Source: Spirochaetia bacterium
GTDB lineage: Bacteria > Spirochaetota > Spirochaetia > Treponematales > Treponemataceae
Reading direction: 5' to 3'
DNA: 17,562 nt
Assembly: GCA_900769325.1 (NCBI GenBank)
Contig: CAAGGF010000038.1
Span: forward strand, 1 to 17,562
Shown here: positions 6,903 to 13,118 of the stretch, piece after piece
Layout of the letters: each line of letters opens with the position of its first letter
Numbering within the stretch: position 1 is the stretch's first letter
The notes under the pieces: model-generated
What the model was told of the DNA's origin: nothing
Database searches by the model: none
What the model saw: the letters and a program-made list of their open reading frames with translations, nothing else
Made by a program: the position numbers and the translations under genes

Positions 6903-7487
6903 TTATAAATTCTCTCTGACAGATTTCTGCAATTCCTCAAAACTAATGCACTCAATTCCCATGTTTTTCATGTCATCAATATTGGAATTCGCTATTTCCT
7001 GTGTTTTTGCACTGCAACAATCTGTAACTACGGTTACATCATAATCATAACTCATTGCATCTGCTGCAGTTCCCCGAATACAATTTGGATACTGGGTTCC
7101 GCTTATAATCACTTTTTTAATTTCAAGTCTTCTTAAAATAAAATCAAGATTTGTTCCAAAAAATGCAGAATTCCGAGTTTTCTTTATGACAATTTCATTA
7201 TTCAAAGGCTGTAATTCTTCTATAATTTGTGCACCTTCTGTTCCTGCAACACAATACCCTTCCCTTCCGTTTTCGAAAAGATACCGTCTTGGTTTGTCTA
7301 CATTAATTCCGTTTTTATCATGCTCCCGAATTACATGAATTACAATCCATCCGTTTGTTCTTGCATAATCCAAAAGACTTCTAATCCGAGGAATCGTTGT
7401 CATTGCACCATCCACGCAAAGCGGTTTCCCCGAAAAGAGAAAATCTTTCTGCATATCAATAATCAATAAAGCAGTTTTAGTTTTCAT
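6903..7487 (-). CDS. Isochorismatase-family cysteine hydrolase
   Basis: A 194-residue cytosolic hydrolase of the nicotinamidase/isochorismatase fold. The expected catalytic triad is visible: D11 in LLIIDMQKDF, a lysine in IKKTRNSAF (about residue 102) and C136 in GTQYPNCIRGTAADA. Members hydrolyse amides or esters such as nicotinamide, isochorismate or ureidoacrylate. The substrate cannot be assigned here; the metal-ligand pattern of true nicotinamidases is not obvious. The start ATG 7487 has AAGGGAG six bases upstream and overlaps the preceding gene by 11 bp, so the two are translated as a unit. Confidence 0.88.
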   Translation of the reverse strand: MKTKTALLIIDMQKDFLFSGKPLCVDGAMTTIPRIRSLLDYARTNGWIVIHVIREHDKNGINVDKPRRYLFENGREGYCVAGTEGAQIIEELQPLNNEIVIKKTRNSAFFGTNLDFILRRLEIKKVIISGTQYPNCIRGTAADAMSYDYDVTVVTDCCSAKTQEIANSNIDDMKNMGIECISFEELQKSVRENL

Positions 7488-7866
7488 AATTTTTCTCCCT
7501 TACTTTCGGCTTTACCAGATTCCAACTTTCATCTATAAGTTTCTTCAATATATTCTCTGTAACAAATTGAAGCCGGATGCTGACCCAGTATTTTTTGTTC
7601 ATATGATATGCCGGAAGAAAAATATCTTCATGAAGAAAATCTTCTATATCTATTGGATTAGCTTTCACATTCATAATATCTTCGGTTTCATCACTGTTTT
7701 CGGAGCCTGAAATATGAAGATTTTTCTTCTTTACTTCCATGATAATTCCAAACCATTTGTTGCTACCAGGATGCCTGAATACTGCATGAGTTTCTCCATC
7801 CCACAAATATTCAGCATCTACCGAATAAGTTTCGTTTATAATTTTAATAATATCACTTCGCTTCAT
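7477..7866 (-). CDS. MmcQ/YjbR family protein
   Basis: A 129-residue protein with the hallmark pattern of the family: AVFRHPGSNKWFGIIMEV in the N-terminal half, VKANPIDIEDFLH in the middle and PAYHMNKKYWVSIRL in the C-terminal half. The family has a CyaY-like or double-wing DNA-binding fold and no well-established biochemical role. It starts at ATG 7866 after a purine-rich GAGAGCCGGA stretch; TATTAT lies upstream as a likely -10. Its last codons overlap the hydrolase start, so it is the first gene of a two-gene operon. Confidence 0.85.
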   Translation of the reverse strand: MKRSDIIKIINETYSVDAEYLWDGETHAVFRHPGSNKWFGIIMEVKKKNLHISGSENSDETEDIMNVKANPIDIEDFLHEDIFLPAYHMNKKYWVSIRLQFVTENILKKLIDESWNLVKPKVREKNYEN

Positions 7867-7963
7867 TTCCGGCTCTCTTTTTCAGGACGATAATACCATC
7901 TTATCACGACTACCTTAACAAAAAAAAGGCAGAATTTCAAATGACAAAAAAATATAAATTTTC

Positions 7964-8233
7964 TTAATTCTGTTTTTTTCCTCTATATATAACATCTACA
8001 TTATTAACAACAATTGTCTTCTGATTTTCTAATCTATAATTCTGAACAAAATCTAAATATGATTTATACAGCTTAAATTCTTTAATATCTAATTTTTGTC
8101 CATTAATTTGAATTAATGGCTCAATTTTTTTAAATTTGAAAGTATATGTTTTTCTTCTTTAGAATCTTCCATTTTCTTTGGGTTTTTGAACAATTTTTTC
8201 AGAACCATGATACAACTTAATGACTTCGTTCAC
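7964..8233 (-). pseudogene. Decayed DUF3990-like gene with in-frame stop and probable deletion
   Basis: A GTG at 8233, overlapping the end of the upstream gene, opens a frame reading MNEVIKLYHGSEKIVQKPKE and then stops at 8159-8161 after ENGRF. LYHGS followed by a proline-lysine stretch is the characteristic start of DUF3990 proteins, which are related to ADP-ribosyltransferase folds. The same frame is then open for about 64 more codons (YTFKFKKIEPLIQING... ending VIYRGKKQN) to a stop at 7964. The expected DFGxGFY motif that should follow the N-terminal block is absent, so there is probably a deletion as well as the stop. The C-terminal part is not recognised and may come from another gene. 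The DUF3990 assignment rests on a short match and on the upstream neighbour. Confidence 0.5.
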
Positions 8234-8663
8234 AAGATTTTCCTTTTATAACTTCATCCATGTATTCTATCATTCTGTTTTTATTGCACTCATGAAAAGT
8301 AGGATAAGCTTTTTCAAACTTTTCTATGGGAAATTTTGAAAGAATAGCCTTGTACTTTGTATTTTTAGCCCACTGATAATAACTGAGAATCCAGCCAGTC
8401 CAATACTCAAGCCTCGGTTCATAAGGAAGATGACCAAAATCAGTGTCTTCCTTGCCGCAAATTTCTTTTGCAAGTTCAATGCCGCTGATTCCGGCAACAT
8501 AATGAGGATCGCCTGACTCCAAAAGATTAAGATATTTAAAGGCAAGAAATTTTTTTGCATATTCTTTTAATGATAATCCCATTTTATTAACAGCATAATC
8601 AAAAGAATGTGCAATTGTTCTTTGAGCATCTGAAATATAAAGTTCGGAATACGCTGTATTCAT
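8217..8663 (-). CDS. Conserved uncharacterised protein, partner type of DUF3990 genes
   Basis: A 148-residue soluble protein beginning MNTAYSELYISDAQRTIAHSF. Recognisable conserved stretches are SGIELAKEI and the aromatic block YWTGWILSYYQWAKNTKYKAI, followed by YPTFHE. I recall this pattern from many gut and rumen genomes, usually next to DUF3990/DUF3791 genes, which fits a toxin-antitoxin-like set; no function is established to my knowledge. The reading frame extends upstream to TTG 8744, but ATG 8663 has AGGTG ahead of it and follows a well-formed promoter. The 3' end overlaps the GTG start of the decayed DUF3990-like gene, so the pair was once translationally coupled. With the partner broken, this may now be a leftover antitoxin. 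Confidence 0.65.
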   Translation of the reverse strand: MNTAYSELYISDAQRTIAHSFDYAVNKMGLSLKEYAKKFLAFKYLNLLESGDPHYVAGISGIELAKEICGKEDTDFGHLPYEPRLEYWTGWILSYYQWAKNTKYKAILSKFPIEKFEKAYPTFHECNKNRMIEYMDEVIKGKSCERSH

Positions 8664-8684
8664 AATTGATTTACACCTACAAGC

Positions 8685-8713
8685 AATATAAATCCGAAAA
8701 ACAATCTTTTCAA
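8685..8713 (-). promoter_or_regulatory. Predicted promoter of the conserved gene at 8217-8663
   Basis: TTGAAA (8713-8708) and TATATT (8690-8685) are separated by 17 bp on the minus strand and followed by a leader of about 15-20 bases that holds AGGTG. This strengthens the choice of ATG 8663. Confidence 0.6.
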
Positions 8714-8788
8714 GTATTGAACGACCGTAACTACCGCTGGTCAAATTCCCAAAAACGTGATATATTATACAAAAGGAAGCGCTAAAAT

Positions 8789-9397
8789 ATGTTTAAAAAA
8801 AAGGTGAGCTTAGACGAATACAACGAAGTATGTGAAAAATATCTGGTTTTTGAAGCCAGTTATAAAAATGCAGAACTGAAGAATGAAGAACTGGAAAAAG
8901 AGGTTTTAAGCCTTAAAAAACAGCTTCTGGAACTTCAGGAAAATGGTGTTATTGCACCGGATTTTATAAAAAATCACAATGAACTGGCAGAAAAATACAA
9001 AATGCTTTTGAATTCTGTTTCACAAAACTCAAACCTTGTTGAAACACTTCAAAACGAAGCAGAAAAACTTAAAATTCAGGCAGAAGAATACAGGGAAGCA
9101 TGTACAAAAGCCTGCCAGCAAAAAAATGAACTGCTTGAACAGCTTGACGAAGAGCGTGCAAAAAACAAAATGCTAGAATCAAAAATAAATGCAAACGGAG
9201 GAAACAAAATGGCAGATAATAACACTCAGTGGGAATACAAGTATGTCAGTGCAGATCTGCAAGAAATGAGCAAAGCTGGAGAACAAGGCTGGGAAGCAAC
9301 AGGAAATTCCAATGTAAATGGTATTTTATGTAAACGCCCAAAACAGCAAAAGCAAAACACTCAGTCTAATCCTTATGATTATGGATATTCAAGATAA
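8789..9397 (+). CDS. Coiled-coil protein with C-terminal DUF4177-like domain and an internal start
   Basis: A 202-residue protein. Residues about 20-135 form a long charged coiled coil (repeated EELEKEVLSLKKQL-type heptads). Residues about 147-184 look like the small DUF4177-like domain: WEYKYVSADLQEMSKAGEQGWEATG, then GILCKRP. The tail is Gln/Asn/Tyr-rich. The start ATG follows AAGGAAG. Inside the gene, GGAGG at 9197-9201 lies seven bases before in-frame ATG 9209 (Met141), an ideal ribosome site, so a separate 62-residue product containing only the small domain is likely. A strong terminator follows at once. No signal peptide is seen; the role is unknown, perhaps an oligomeric scaffold. Confidence 0.7.
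   Translation: MFKKKVSLDEYNEVCEKYLVFEASYKNAELKNEELEKEVLSLKKQLLELQENGVIAPDFIKNHNELAEKYKMLLNSVSQNSNLVETLQNEAEKLKIQAEEYREACTKACQQKNELLEQLDEERAKNKMLESKINANGGNKMADNNTQWEYKYVSADLQEMSKAGEQGWEATGNSNVNGILCKRPKQQKQNTQSNPYDYGYSR
9197..9211 (+). promoter_or_regulatory. Internal Shine-Dalgarno and start codon within the coiled-coil gene
   Basis: GGAGG, seven bases, then ATG in frame with the host gene. It lies exactly at the junction between the coiled coil and the C-terminal domain, which supports a second, shorter product. Confidence 0.5.
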
Positions 9398-9400
9398 AGC

Positions 9401-9435
9401 AAGAGGCTGTCTAACCAAGGCAGCCTCTTTTTTTT
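9401..9435 (+). terminator. Intrinsic terminator of the coiled-coil gene
   Basis: AAGAGGCTG at 9401-9409 pairs perfectly with CAGCCTCTT at 9421-9429 around an 11-base loop and continues into a run of eight T residues. It begins four bases after the stop codon. Confidence 0.92.
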
Positions 9436-9449
9436 ATCCTTTACAAAAA

Positions 9450-9745
9450 TTAATGACCGTTACATTCAGGAAGTTCAATATCTCCGCACATCTGCCGGGA
9501 ATTTCGTCTTATCGCATTTTGTGCTGCCTGTTCTCCAAACTGCTGCCCGCATTCTGTCTTGCCTCTAAATTACTATAACGCTCGGCATTAGCCATAAAAT
9601 TCCGGTCTGCTTCAGAAAGATTTTCACCCCGCATCTGCCTTGCATTTAAATCCTGATAACGCTGAGAATTTGTTCCCATTCCCATATCTTTCATATTCTG
9701 CAAAGCACTTTTTGTTTGGAATGCAGCGGCTCTTTGACCTTCCAA
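9450..9745 (-). pseudogene. Frameshifted Gln/Arg/Ala-rich gene remnant
   Basis: The minus-strand frame from 9745 reads AAAFQTKSALQNMKDM and then two similar blocks, RYQDLNARQMRGE and RYSNLEARQNAG, before ending in low-quality sequence and a stop at 9509. Shifting frame in the GCGGGCAGCAG stretch near 9545 restores a sensible continuation, QQFGEQAAQNAIRRNSRQMCG, then DIELPECNGH and a stop at 9450-9452. This strongly suggests a single-base indel in a formerly continuous gene. The 5' limit is unclear: the frame is open for a long way upstream without a good start, and TTG 9745 is only nominal. I do not recognise the family; the two blocks suggest an internal repeat of about 24 residues. It converges on the terminator of the coiled-coil gene. 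Confidence 0.5.
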
Positions 9746-9820
9746 TACGGATGCTTTTTGTACCGGACAGAAATTTTCATAATGGCTAACCTTATAAAAA
9801 TTTAATAAAAGTAAAACATA

Positions 9821-9871
9821 TTGACAATCATCTATATGTCTGCTATCTTTTACACATTGATGAATATCAAT
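9821..9871 (+). promoter_or_regulatory. arsR promoter with a 16-bp operator dyad
   Basis: TTGACA (9821-9826) and TATCTT (9844-9849) are 17 bp apart. Just downstream, ATTGAT (9856-9861) and ATCAAT (9866-9871) form a perfect 6-4-6 dyad over the predicted start of transcription, the type of site bound by ArsR/SmtB repressors. Autorepression relieved by metalloid is the expected logic. Confidence 0.7.
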
Positions 9872-9894
9872 ATGTTTTTAAAACAGGTAAAATT

Positions 9895-10176
9895 ATGACG
9901 ATAGAAAAAACTGCAGGAATTTGCCGGGCTTTGGGCGACGAAAACAGGCTTAAAATTATCAGGCTTTTGACTGGAGATGAACTTTGCGCTTGTCGGATTT
10001 TAGAAAAGCTTGATATAACGCAGCCTACCCTTTCGCATCATATAAAAATTCTTTGTGAATGTGGTCTTGTAAATGCACGGCGCGACGGTAAATGGATGCA
10101 CTATTCGATAAACTGCGAAACTTTTTGCGAGTTTAAACAGTATTTTGATGCGATGGAATGTTGCACAAAAGATTAA
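9895..10176 (+). CDS. ArsR/SmtB-family metalloregulatory repressor
   Basis: A 93-residue winged-helix repressor. The recognition region contains ELCACRILEKLDITQPTLSHHIKIL; C31 and C33 form the CxC motif at the start of the DNA-binding helix that senses As(III)/Sb(III) in ArsR proteins. Further cysteines are at 54 and 56 (LCECG) and near the C-terminus (ECCTKD), which may add ligands. The wing reads VNARRDGKWMHYSI. It follows its own promoter and operator, with AGGT before the ATG, and lies upstream of an ArsP-type permease, so it probably controls that gene. Binding of another soft metal is possible. Confidence 0.9.
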   Translation: MTIEKTAGICRALGDENRLKIIRLLTGDELCACRILEKLDITQPTLSHHIKILCECGLVNARRDGKWMHYSINCETFCEFKQYFDAMECCTKD

Positions 10177-10339
10177 CTGCGGCAAGGATTGGAAGCACGG
10201 CGGAGCCGGCCACCGCAACGCAGTGAGGAGGCTGGAGCGAAAGCGGAATGCTGGAAAGCCTGGTTTTTGTGGAGCGGAATGTAATGGAGCGGAACAAAAA
10301 GCCGCCCGAACAAAAATAAAAGGAATTATATAGAAGATT
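10177..10339 (+). repeat. GC-rich, repeat-like spacer between arsR and the permease
   Basis: This 163-bp gap is far more GC-rich than the intergenic DNA elsewhere in the window. It holds GGAGCG three times (10234, 10271 and 10286, the last two within TGGAGCGGAA copies 15 bp apart) and short self-complementary stretches such as CGGC-GGA-GCCG near 10199. A 62-codon frame (10145-10333) crosses it but has an Arg/Gly/Lys-rich, non-protein-like composition. It looks like an interspersed repeat or a structured leader. No terminator is evident, so read-through from arsR is plausible. Confidence 0.4.
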
Positions 10340-11377
10340 ATGTGGGATTTTTTTCAGAACGAGATTTTGGGGATGAAGTGGCTGTATGCGCTTATTCGGC
10401 GTGGTGTGGCGGCGGCCGGGCTTGGTGTGGAGTCGAAAATTGGCGGGGCTGTGGCGTTTTTTTTGTTTGACATCATCAAGATTTCGGTGCTTTTGTGCGT
10501 GCTGATTTTTTTGATTTCGCTGATTCAGTCGTTTTTTCCGCCGGAGAAGAGCCGGAAGATTATGGGGCGGTTCGGCGGTTTTGGGTCGAGGGTTATCGGG
10601 GCTTTGCTTGGGACTGTAACGCCGTTCTGCTCGTGTTCGTCCATTCCGATTTTTATGGGATTTACGGCGGCGGGGCTTCCGCTTGGAGTTACGTTCAGTT
10701 TTTTGATTTCGTCGCCTATGGTGGATTTGGGTTCCCTTGTGGTTTTGATGAGCGTGTTCGGGTGGAAAACTGCCGTTTTGTATGTTGTCTTCGAGCTTGT
10801 GATTGCGGTGGCCGGCGGTTCGCTGATTGAAAGGCTTCATCTTGAGGGGGAAATTGCGGATTTTATTGTGAATGCAAGAAACGGCGGGAAATGCTGGAGC
10901 TGCGGAAACGGCGGGCAGGCGGAACTTCCTGAAATGACTTTTACGATGAAAGAGCGCGTTAAATCTGCCTTTGACAAAATGCTTGAAACTCTGAAAAAAC
11001 TTTTTCCGTATATTCTTGCTGGTGTTGCGCTTGGTGCGTTCATTCACAACTGGATTCCTGAGAGGTGGATTACTTCGGCTCTGGGGAGCAAAAATCCGTT
11101 TGGCGTTCTGATTGCGGTTTTGTGCGGAATTCCCATGTACGCAGACATTTTCGGCTGTATTCCGATTGCGGAGGCACTTTTGTTCAAGGGGGCGGCGCTG
11201 GGCGTTGTTTTGAGTTTTATGATGGCGGTAACGACTTTGAGCCTTCCGAGCCTTGTGATGCTATCGAAGGCCGTAAAACCGAAGCTGCTTGTAATTTTTA
11301 CAGCGATTTGCGTTGTGGGGATTATTGCGGCGGGATATTTGTTTAATGTGGTGCAGAGTGTGCAGGGGTGGATGTAG
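10340..11377 (+). CDS. ArsP/DUF318-family (SO_0444-like) permease
   Basis: A 345-residue inner-membrane permease with about eight spans and a central cytoplasmic loop. The conserved signature GTVTPFCSCSSIPI (91-104; C97 and C99) and the following SSPMVDL are typical of the PF03773 family, and the second half carries a related block, GIPMYADIFGCIPIAEAL. Family members export trivalent organoarsenicals or, in some branches, other metals. The central loop has C185-W-S-C188, a possible metal-binding or thiol site. The ATG has only a weak GAAG ahead of it. The gene is GC-rich compared with everything downstream. Related operons usually continue with a small thioredoxin; here that gene is displaced to 15282. 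Confidence 0.88.
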   Translation: MWDFFQNEILGMKWLYALIRRGVAAAGLGVESKIGGAVAFFLFDIIKISVLLCVLIFLISLIQSFFPPEKSRKIMGRFGGFGSRVIGALLGTVTPFCSCSSIPIFMGFTAAGLPLGVTFSFLISSPMVDLGSLVVLMSVFGWKTAVLYVVFELVIAVAGGSLIERLHLEGEIADFIVNARNGGKCWSCGNGGQAELPEMTFTMKERVKSAFDKMLETLKKLFPYILAGVALGAFIHNWIPERWITSALGSKNPFGVLIAVLCGIPMYADIFGCIPIAEALLFKGAALGVVLSFMMAVTTLSLPSLVMLSKAVKPKLLVIFTAICVVGIIAAGYLFNVVQSVQGWM

Positions 11378-11404
11378 TTTTTAGATTTTTTGTGTAAAAA
11401 GTGG

Positions 11405-11425
11405 TATAATTTCTATAGTATAGAA
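11405..11425 (+). promoter_or_regulatory. Promoter -10 with perfect 6-3-6 palindrome before the antitoxin-like gene
   Basis: TATAAT (11405-11410) is followed at once by TTCTAT (11411-11416), AGT, and ATAGAA (11420-11425), a perfect dyad covering the predicted start of transcription. No good -35 is seen. Such placement is typical of self-repressing antitoxin genes. Confidence 0.55.
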
Positions 11426-11455
11426 ATGAATGTCGATTAGTCTGGAGGTGAAAAT

Positions 11456-11611
11456 ATGTCAGATGCAGCCTTTGAAGATTTTACAAAACAAGTTCTTGAA
11501 CTTTCCTATGAACAGACACTTCTTCTAATGGAAGAAATGTTAAAATCATTAAAAACAAAAAAAAATGAAGAGAATTATTCGGAAATGGAAAAGGATATGG
11601 TGATAGAATAA
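11456..11611 (+). CDS. Small antitoxin-like protein without an adjacent toxin
   Basis: A 51-residue protein, MSDAAFEDFTKQVLELSYEQ then TLLLMEEMLKSLKTKK and an acidic tail. The LSYEQTLLLMEEMLKSL helix resembles the N-terminal helices of small antitoxins of RelB/DUF2281-like type. An excellent ribosome site, CTGGAGGTGAAAAT, precedes ATG 11456; the gene at 16245 has a very similar TCTGGAGG leader and ATGTC start. No toxin gene follows: the methyltransferase starts 29 bp downstream. It could be a solitary antitoxin, the remains of a module whose toxin was replaced by the restriction island, or a small regulator of that island. Assignment is by pattern only. Confidence 0.6.
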   Translation: MSDAAFEDFTKQVLELSYEQTLLLMEEMLKSLKTKKNEENYSEMEKDMVIE

Positions 11612-11613
11612 AT

Positions 11614-11632
11614 TTGAAATATTCAATATAAT
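11614..11632 (+). promoter_or_regulatory. Possible promoter element and dyad before the methyltransferase gene
   Basis: TTGAA-ATA-TTCAA (11614-11626) is a perfect 5-3-5 palindrome abutting TATAAT (11627-11632). The ATG of the methyltransferase follows nine bases after the -10, with no Shine-Dalgarno sequence, suggesting a leaderless or near-leaderless message. No convincing -35 is visible, so confidence is limited. Confidence 0.35.
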
Positions 11633-11640
11633 AAAAAGTT

Positions 11641-12426
11641 ATGATAAATAAAGAAGAAGATTGGAAAACAACTGACTTAAATGTAGATAGTCTTTGGCTT
11701 ATAGATAAACGTGATAATTCAGGTAAACATGAAAACAATTATCACGGAAATTTTATTCCTCAGATTCCTAATCAGCTTATTCGCAGATATACAAATAAAA
11801 ATGACACTGTTTTAGAGTTATTCACTGGCAGTGGAACTACCTTATATGAATGTGAAAAACTGAACCGCAATTATATTGGATTTGATATTAATTCAGAAAT
11901 GATTAACTATATAAATCAAAAAATGATAGAAACTCAAAATATCCATTATTTGATTAATGATTGCGATGTTACTGATACTGATAAAATGAATACTGTAATG
12001 AAGCAGAGTTTTAAATGGTGCGAAACTCAATCCGTAGATTTTTTAATTGCACATCCACCTTATATGGATATCGTAAAATTTACAAAAAAAACAGAAGATT
12101 TATCTAATATTTCTGATTTGAATATATTCATTGAAAAAATTACACTAGCGATAAGGAATGGTTTGCAATATTTGAAAAAAGACAAATATTTTGCAATCGT
12201 TATTGGTGATGTGTATAAAAAAAGTGAAGTAGTTCCTCTTGGTTTTTATGTTATGAATACCATCAAACAAAACTTCAAAGTTAAAATGAAAGGTATTATT
12301 GTCAAAAATATTGAAGGAAACAGAGGAAAACTTGGTTCTCAAGGAATTTGGAAATATCGAGCTATGAACAGCGACTATTATTTGTTCAAACATGAATACA
12401 TATTTGTATTTAAAAAGGAATTTTAA
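11641..12426 (+). CDS. DNA methyltransferase of the N4-cytosine/N6-adenine amino type
   Basis: A 261-residue SAM-dependent DNA methyltransferase. Motif X/I reads PQIPNQLIRRY then DTVLELFTGSGTTLYECEKL, with the SAM loop FTGSGTT at 61-67 and the acidic residue of motif II in GFDIN. The catalytic motif IV is HPPY at 138-141 (FLIAHPPYMDIV), where most relatives have DPPY or SPPY. The order I then IV, rather than IV then I, makes it permuted relative to the common beta-class enzymes. Later blocks AIVIGDVY and PLGFYVM are typical of this permuted group. It starts a four-gene run with 2 bp to the next gene. It probably protects one strand of the target site; base specificity cannot be read from the sequence. 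Confidence 0.82.
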   Translation: MINKEEDWKTTDLNVDSLWLIDKRDNSGKHENNYHGNFIPQIPNQLIRRYTNKNDTVLELFTGSGTTLYECEKLNRNYIGFDINSEMINYINQKMIETQNIHYLINDCDVTDTDKMNTVMKQSFKWCETQSVDFLIAHPPYMDIVKFTKKTEDLSNISDLNIFIEKITLAIRNGLQYLKKDKYFAIVIGDVYKKSEVVPLGFYVMNTIKQNFKVKMKGIIVKNIEGNRGKLGSQGIWKYRAMNSDYYLFKHEYIFVFKKEF

Positions 12427-12428
12427 AT

Positions 12429-13118
12429 ATGGAAAAACAAACACAGATTAAATTGTTCTTGGAATTAGCAAAACCTGATGCAGATACTGGTATAAGTCGT
12501 TGGGTGAGTAAGACAGAATTTGTTGGAAAATATAAAGATTTAATGTTTCAAAATGGTTGGTCATGGGGTAGAGGCGATGGGCAATTAGCAAAGATGTATA
12601 TTTTGGAAAGGTTTCCTGCTCATGGCACAATTGAGAAAGTTAGAACAAATGGATTTAATACAAAAGAAAAATTTAATCAGGCTATACGTAATGATATTAA
12701 AGACTATTATAAAAACAAGAAATGTGTAATGCTTGGTGTTTGTGGAACTTCTGTAAATACACGCATTGAAATTGATCATAAAGATGGAAGAAAAGATGAT
12801 TCTCGTGTATCTGATAAAAAGACACAAAAATTAGAAGATTTTCAACCACTTTGCAAAGCAGCTAATGATGTAAAACGTCAGATTTGTAAAGAATGTAAAA
12901 AAACTGATAAACGTTGGAATGCAAAAAATTTAAAAGGAAATCCATATTCATATTATGAAGGCGATGAAAATTATACAGAAGAATTAGGTTGTGTAGGTTG
13001 CTACCAATATGACCCAGTTGAATATAGAAAACAGAGTGCAATGCGAATTGCAAAAGAAGCTTCTGATAATACAACTGAATTTATAATGAATAAATTATAT
13101 GGAGATGATGAAGAATGA
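12429..13118 (+). CDS. HNH-type restriction endonuclease (probable)
   Basis: A 229-residue protein with a beta-beta-alpha-metal nuclease core. RIEIDHKDGRKDD carries D116 and the putative general base H117; FQPLCKAANDVKRQICKEC supplies the asparagine (N146) and later metal-side residues. Cysteines C99, C153, C156, C188 and C191 could bind a structural zinc. The N-terminal 90 residues (ISRWVSKTEFVGKY, NGWSWGRGDG) probably contribute DNA recognition. I recall similar proteins annotated as HNH restriction enzymes beside amino-methyltransferases, which fits the genes on both sides. Its stop overlaps the next start as ATGA, so the two nuclease genes are translationally coupled. It might instead be a nickase or an accessory subunit. 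Confidence 0.75.
   Translation: MEKQTQIKLFLELAKPDADTGISRWVSKTEFVGKYKDLMFQNGWSWGRGDGQLAKMYILERFPAHGTIEKVRTNGFNTKEKFNQAIRNDIKDYYKNKKCVMLGVCGTSVNTRIEIDHKDGRKDDSRVSDKKTQKLEDFQPLCKAANDVKRQICKECKKTDKRWNAKNLKGNPYSYYEGDENYTEELGCVGCYQYDPVEYRKQSAMRIAKEASDNTTEFIMNKLYGDDEE

Noticed and set aside
8664..8744. TTG-initiated extension of the conserved gene at 8217-8663
   Set aside because: It would run through a well-formed promoter (TTGAAA, 17 bp, TATATT) and the family pattern begins at ATG 8663.
10145..10333. 62-codon plus-strand frame across the arsR-permease gap
   Set aside because: It starts inside arsR, lacks a ribosome site, and its Arg/Lys/Gly-rich translation follows from the repeat-like spacer.
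10133..11047. Long minus-strand open frame of 304 codons across arsR and the permease
   Set aside because: It lies antisense to two well-recognised genes, has a His/Arg/Pro-rich composition typical of a shadow of GC-rich coding DNA, and no ribosome site.
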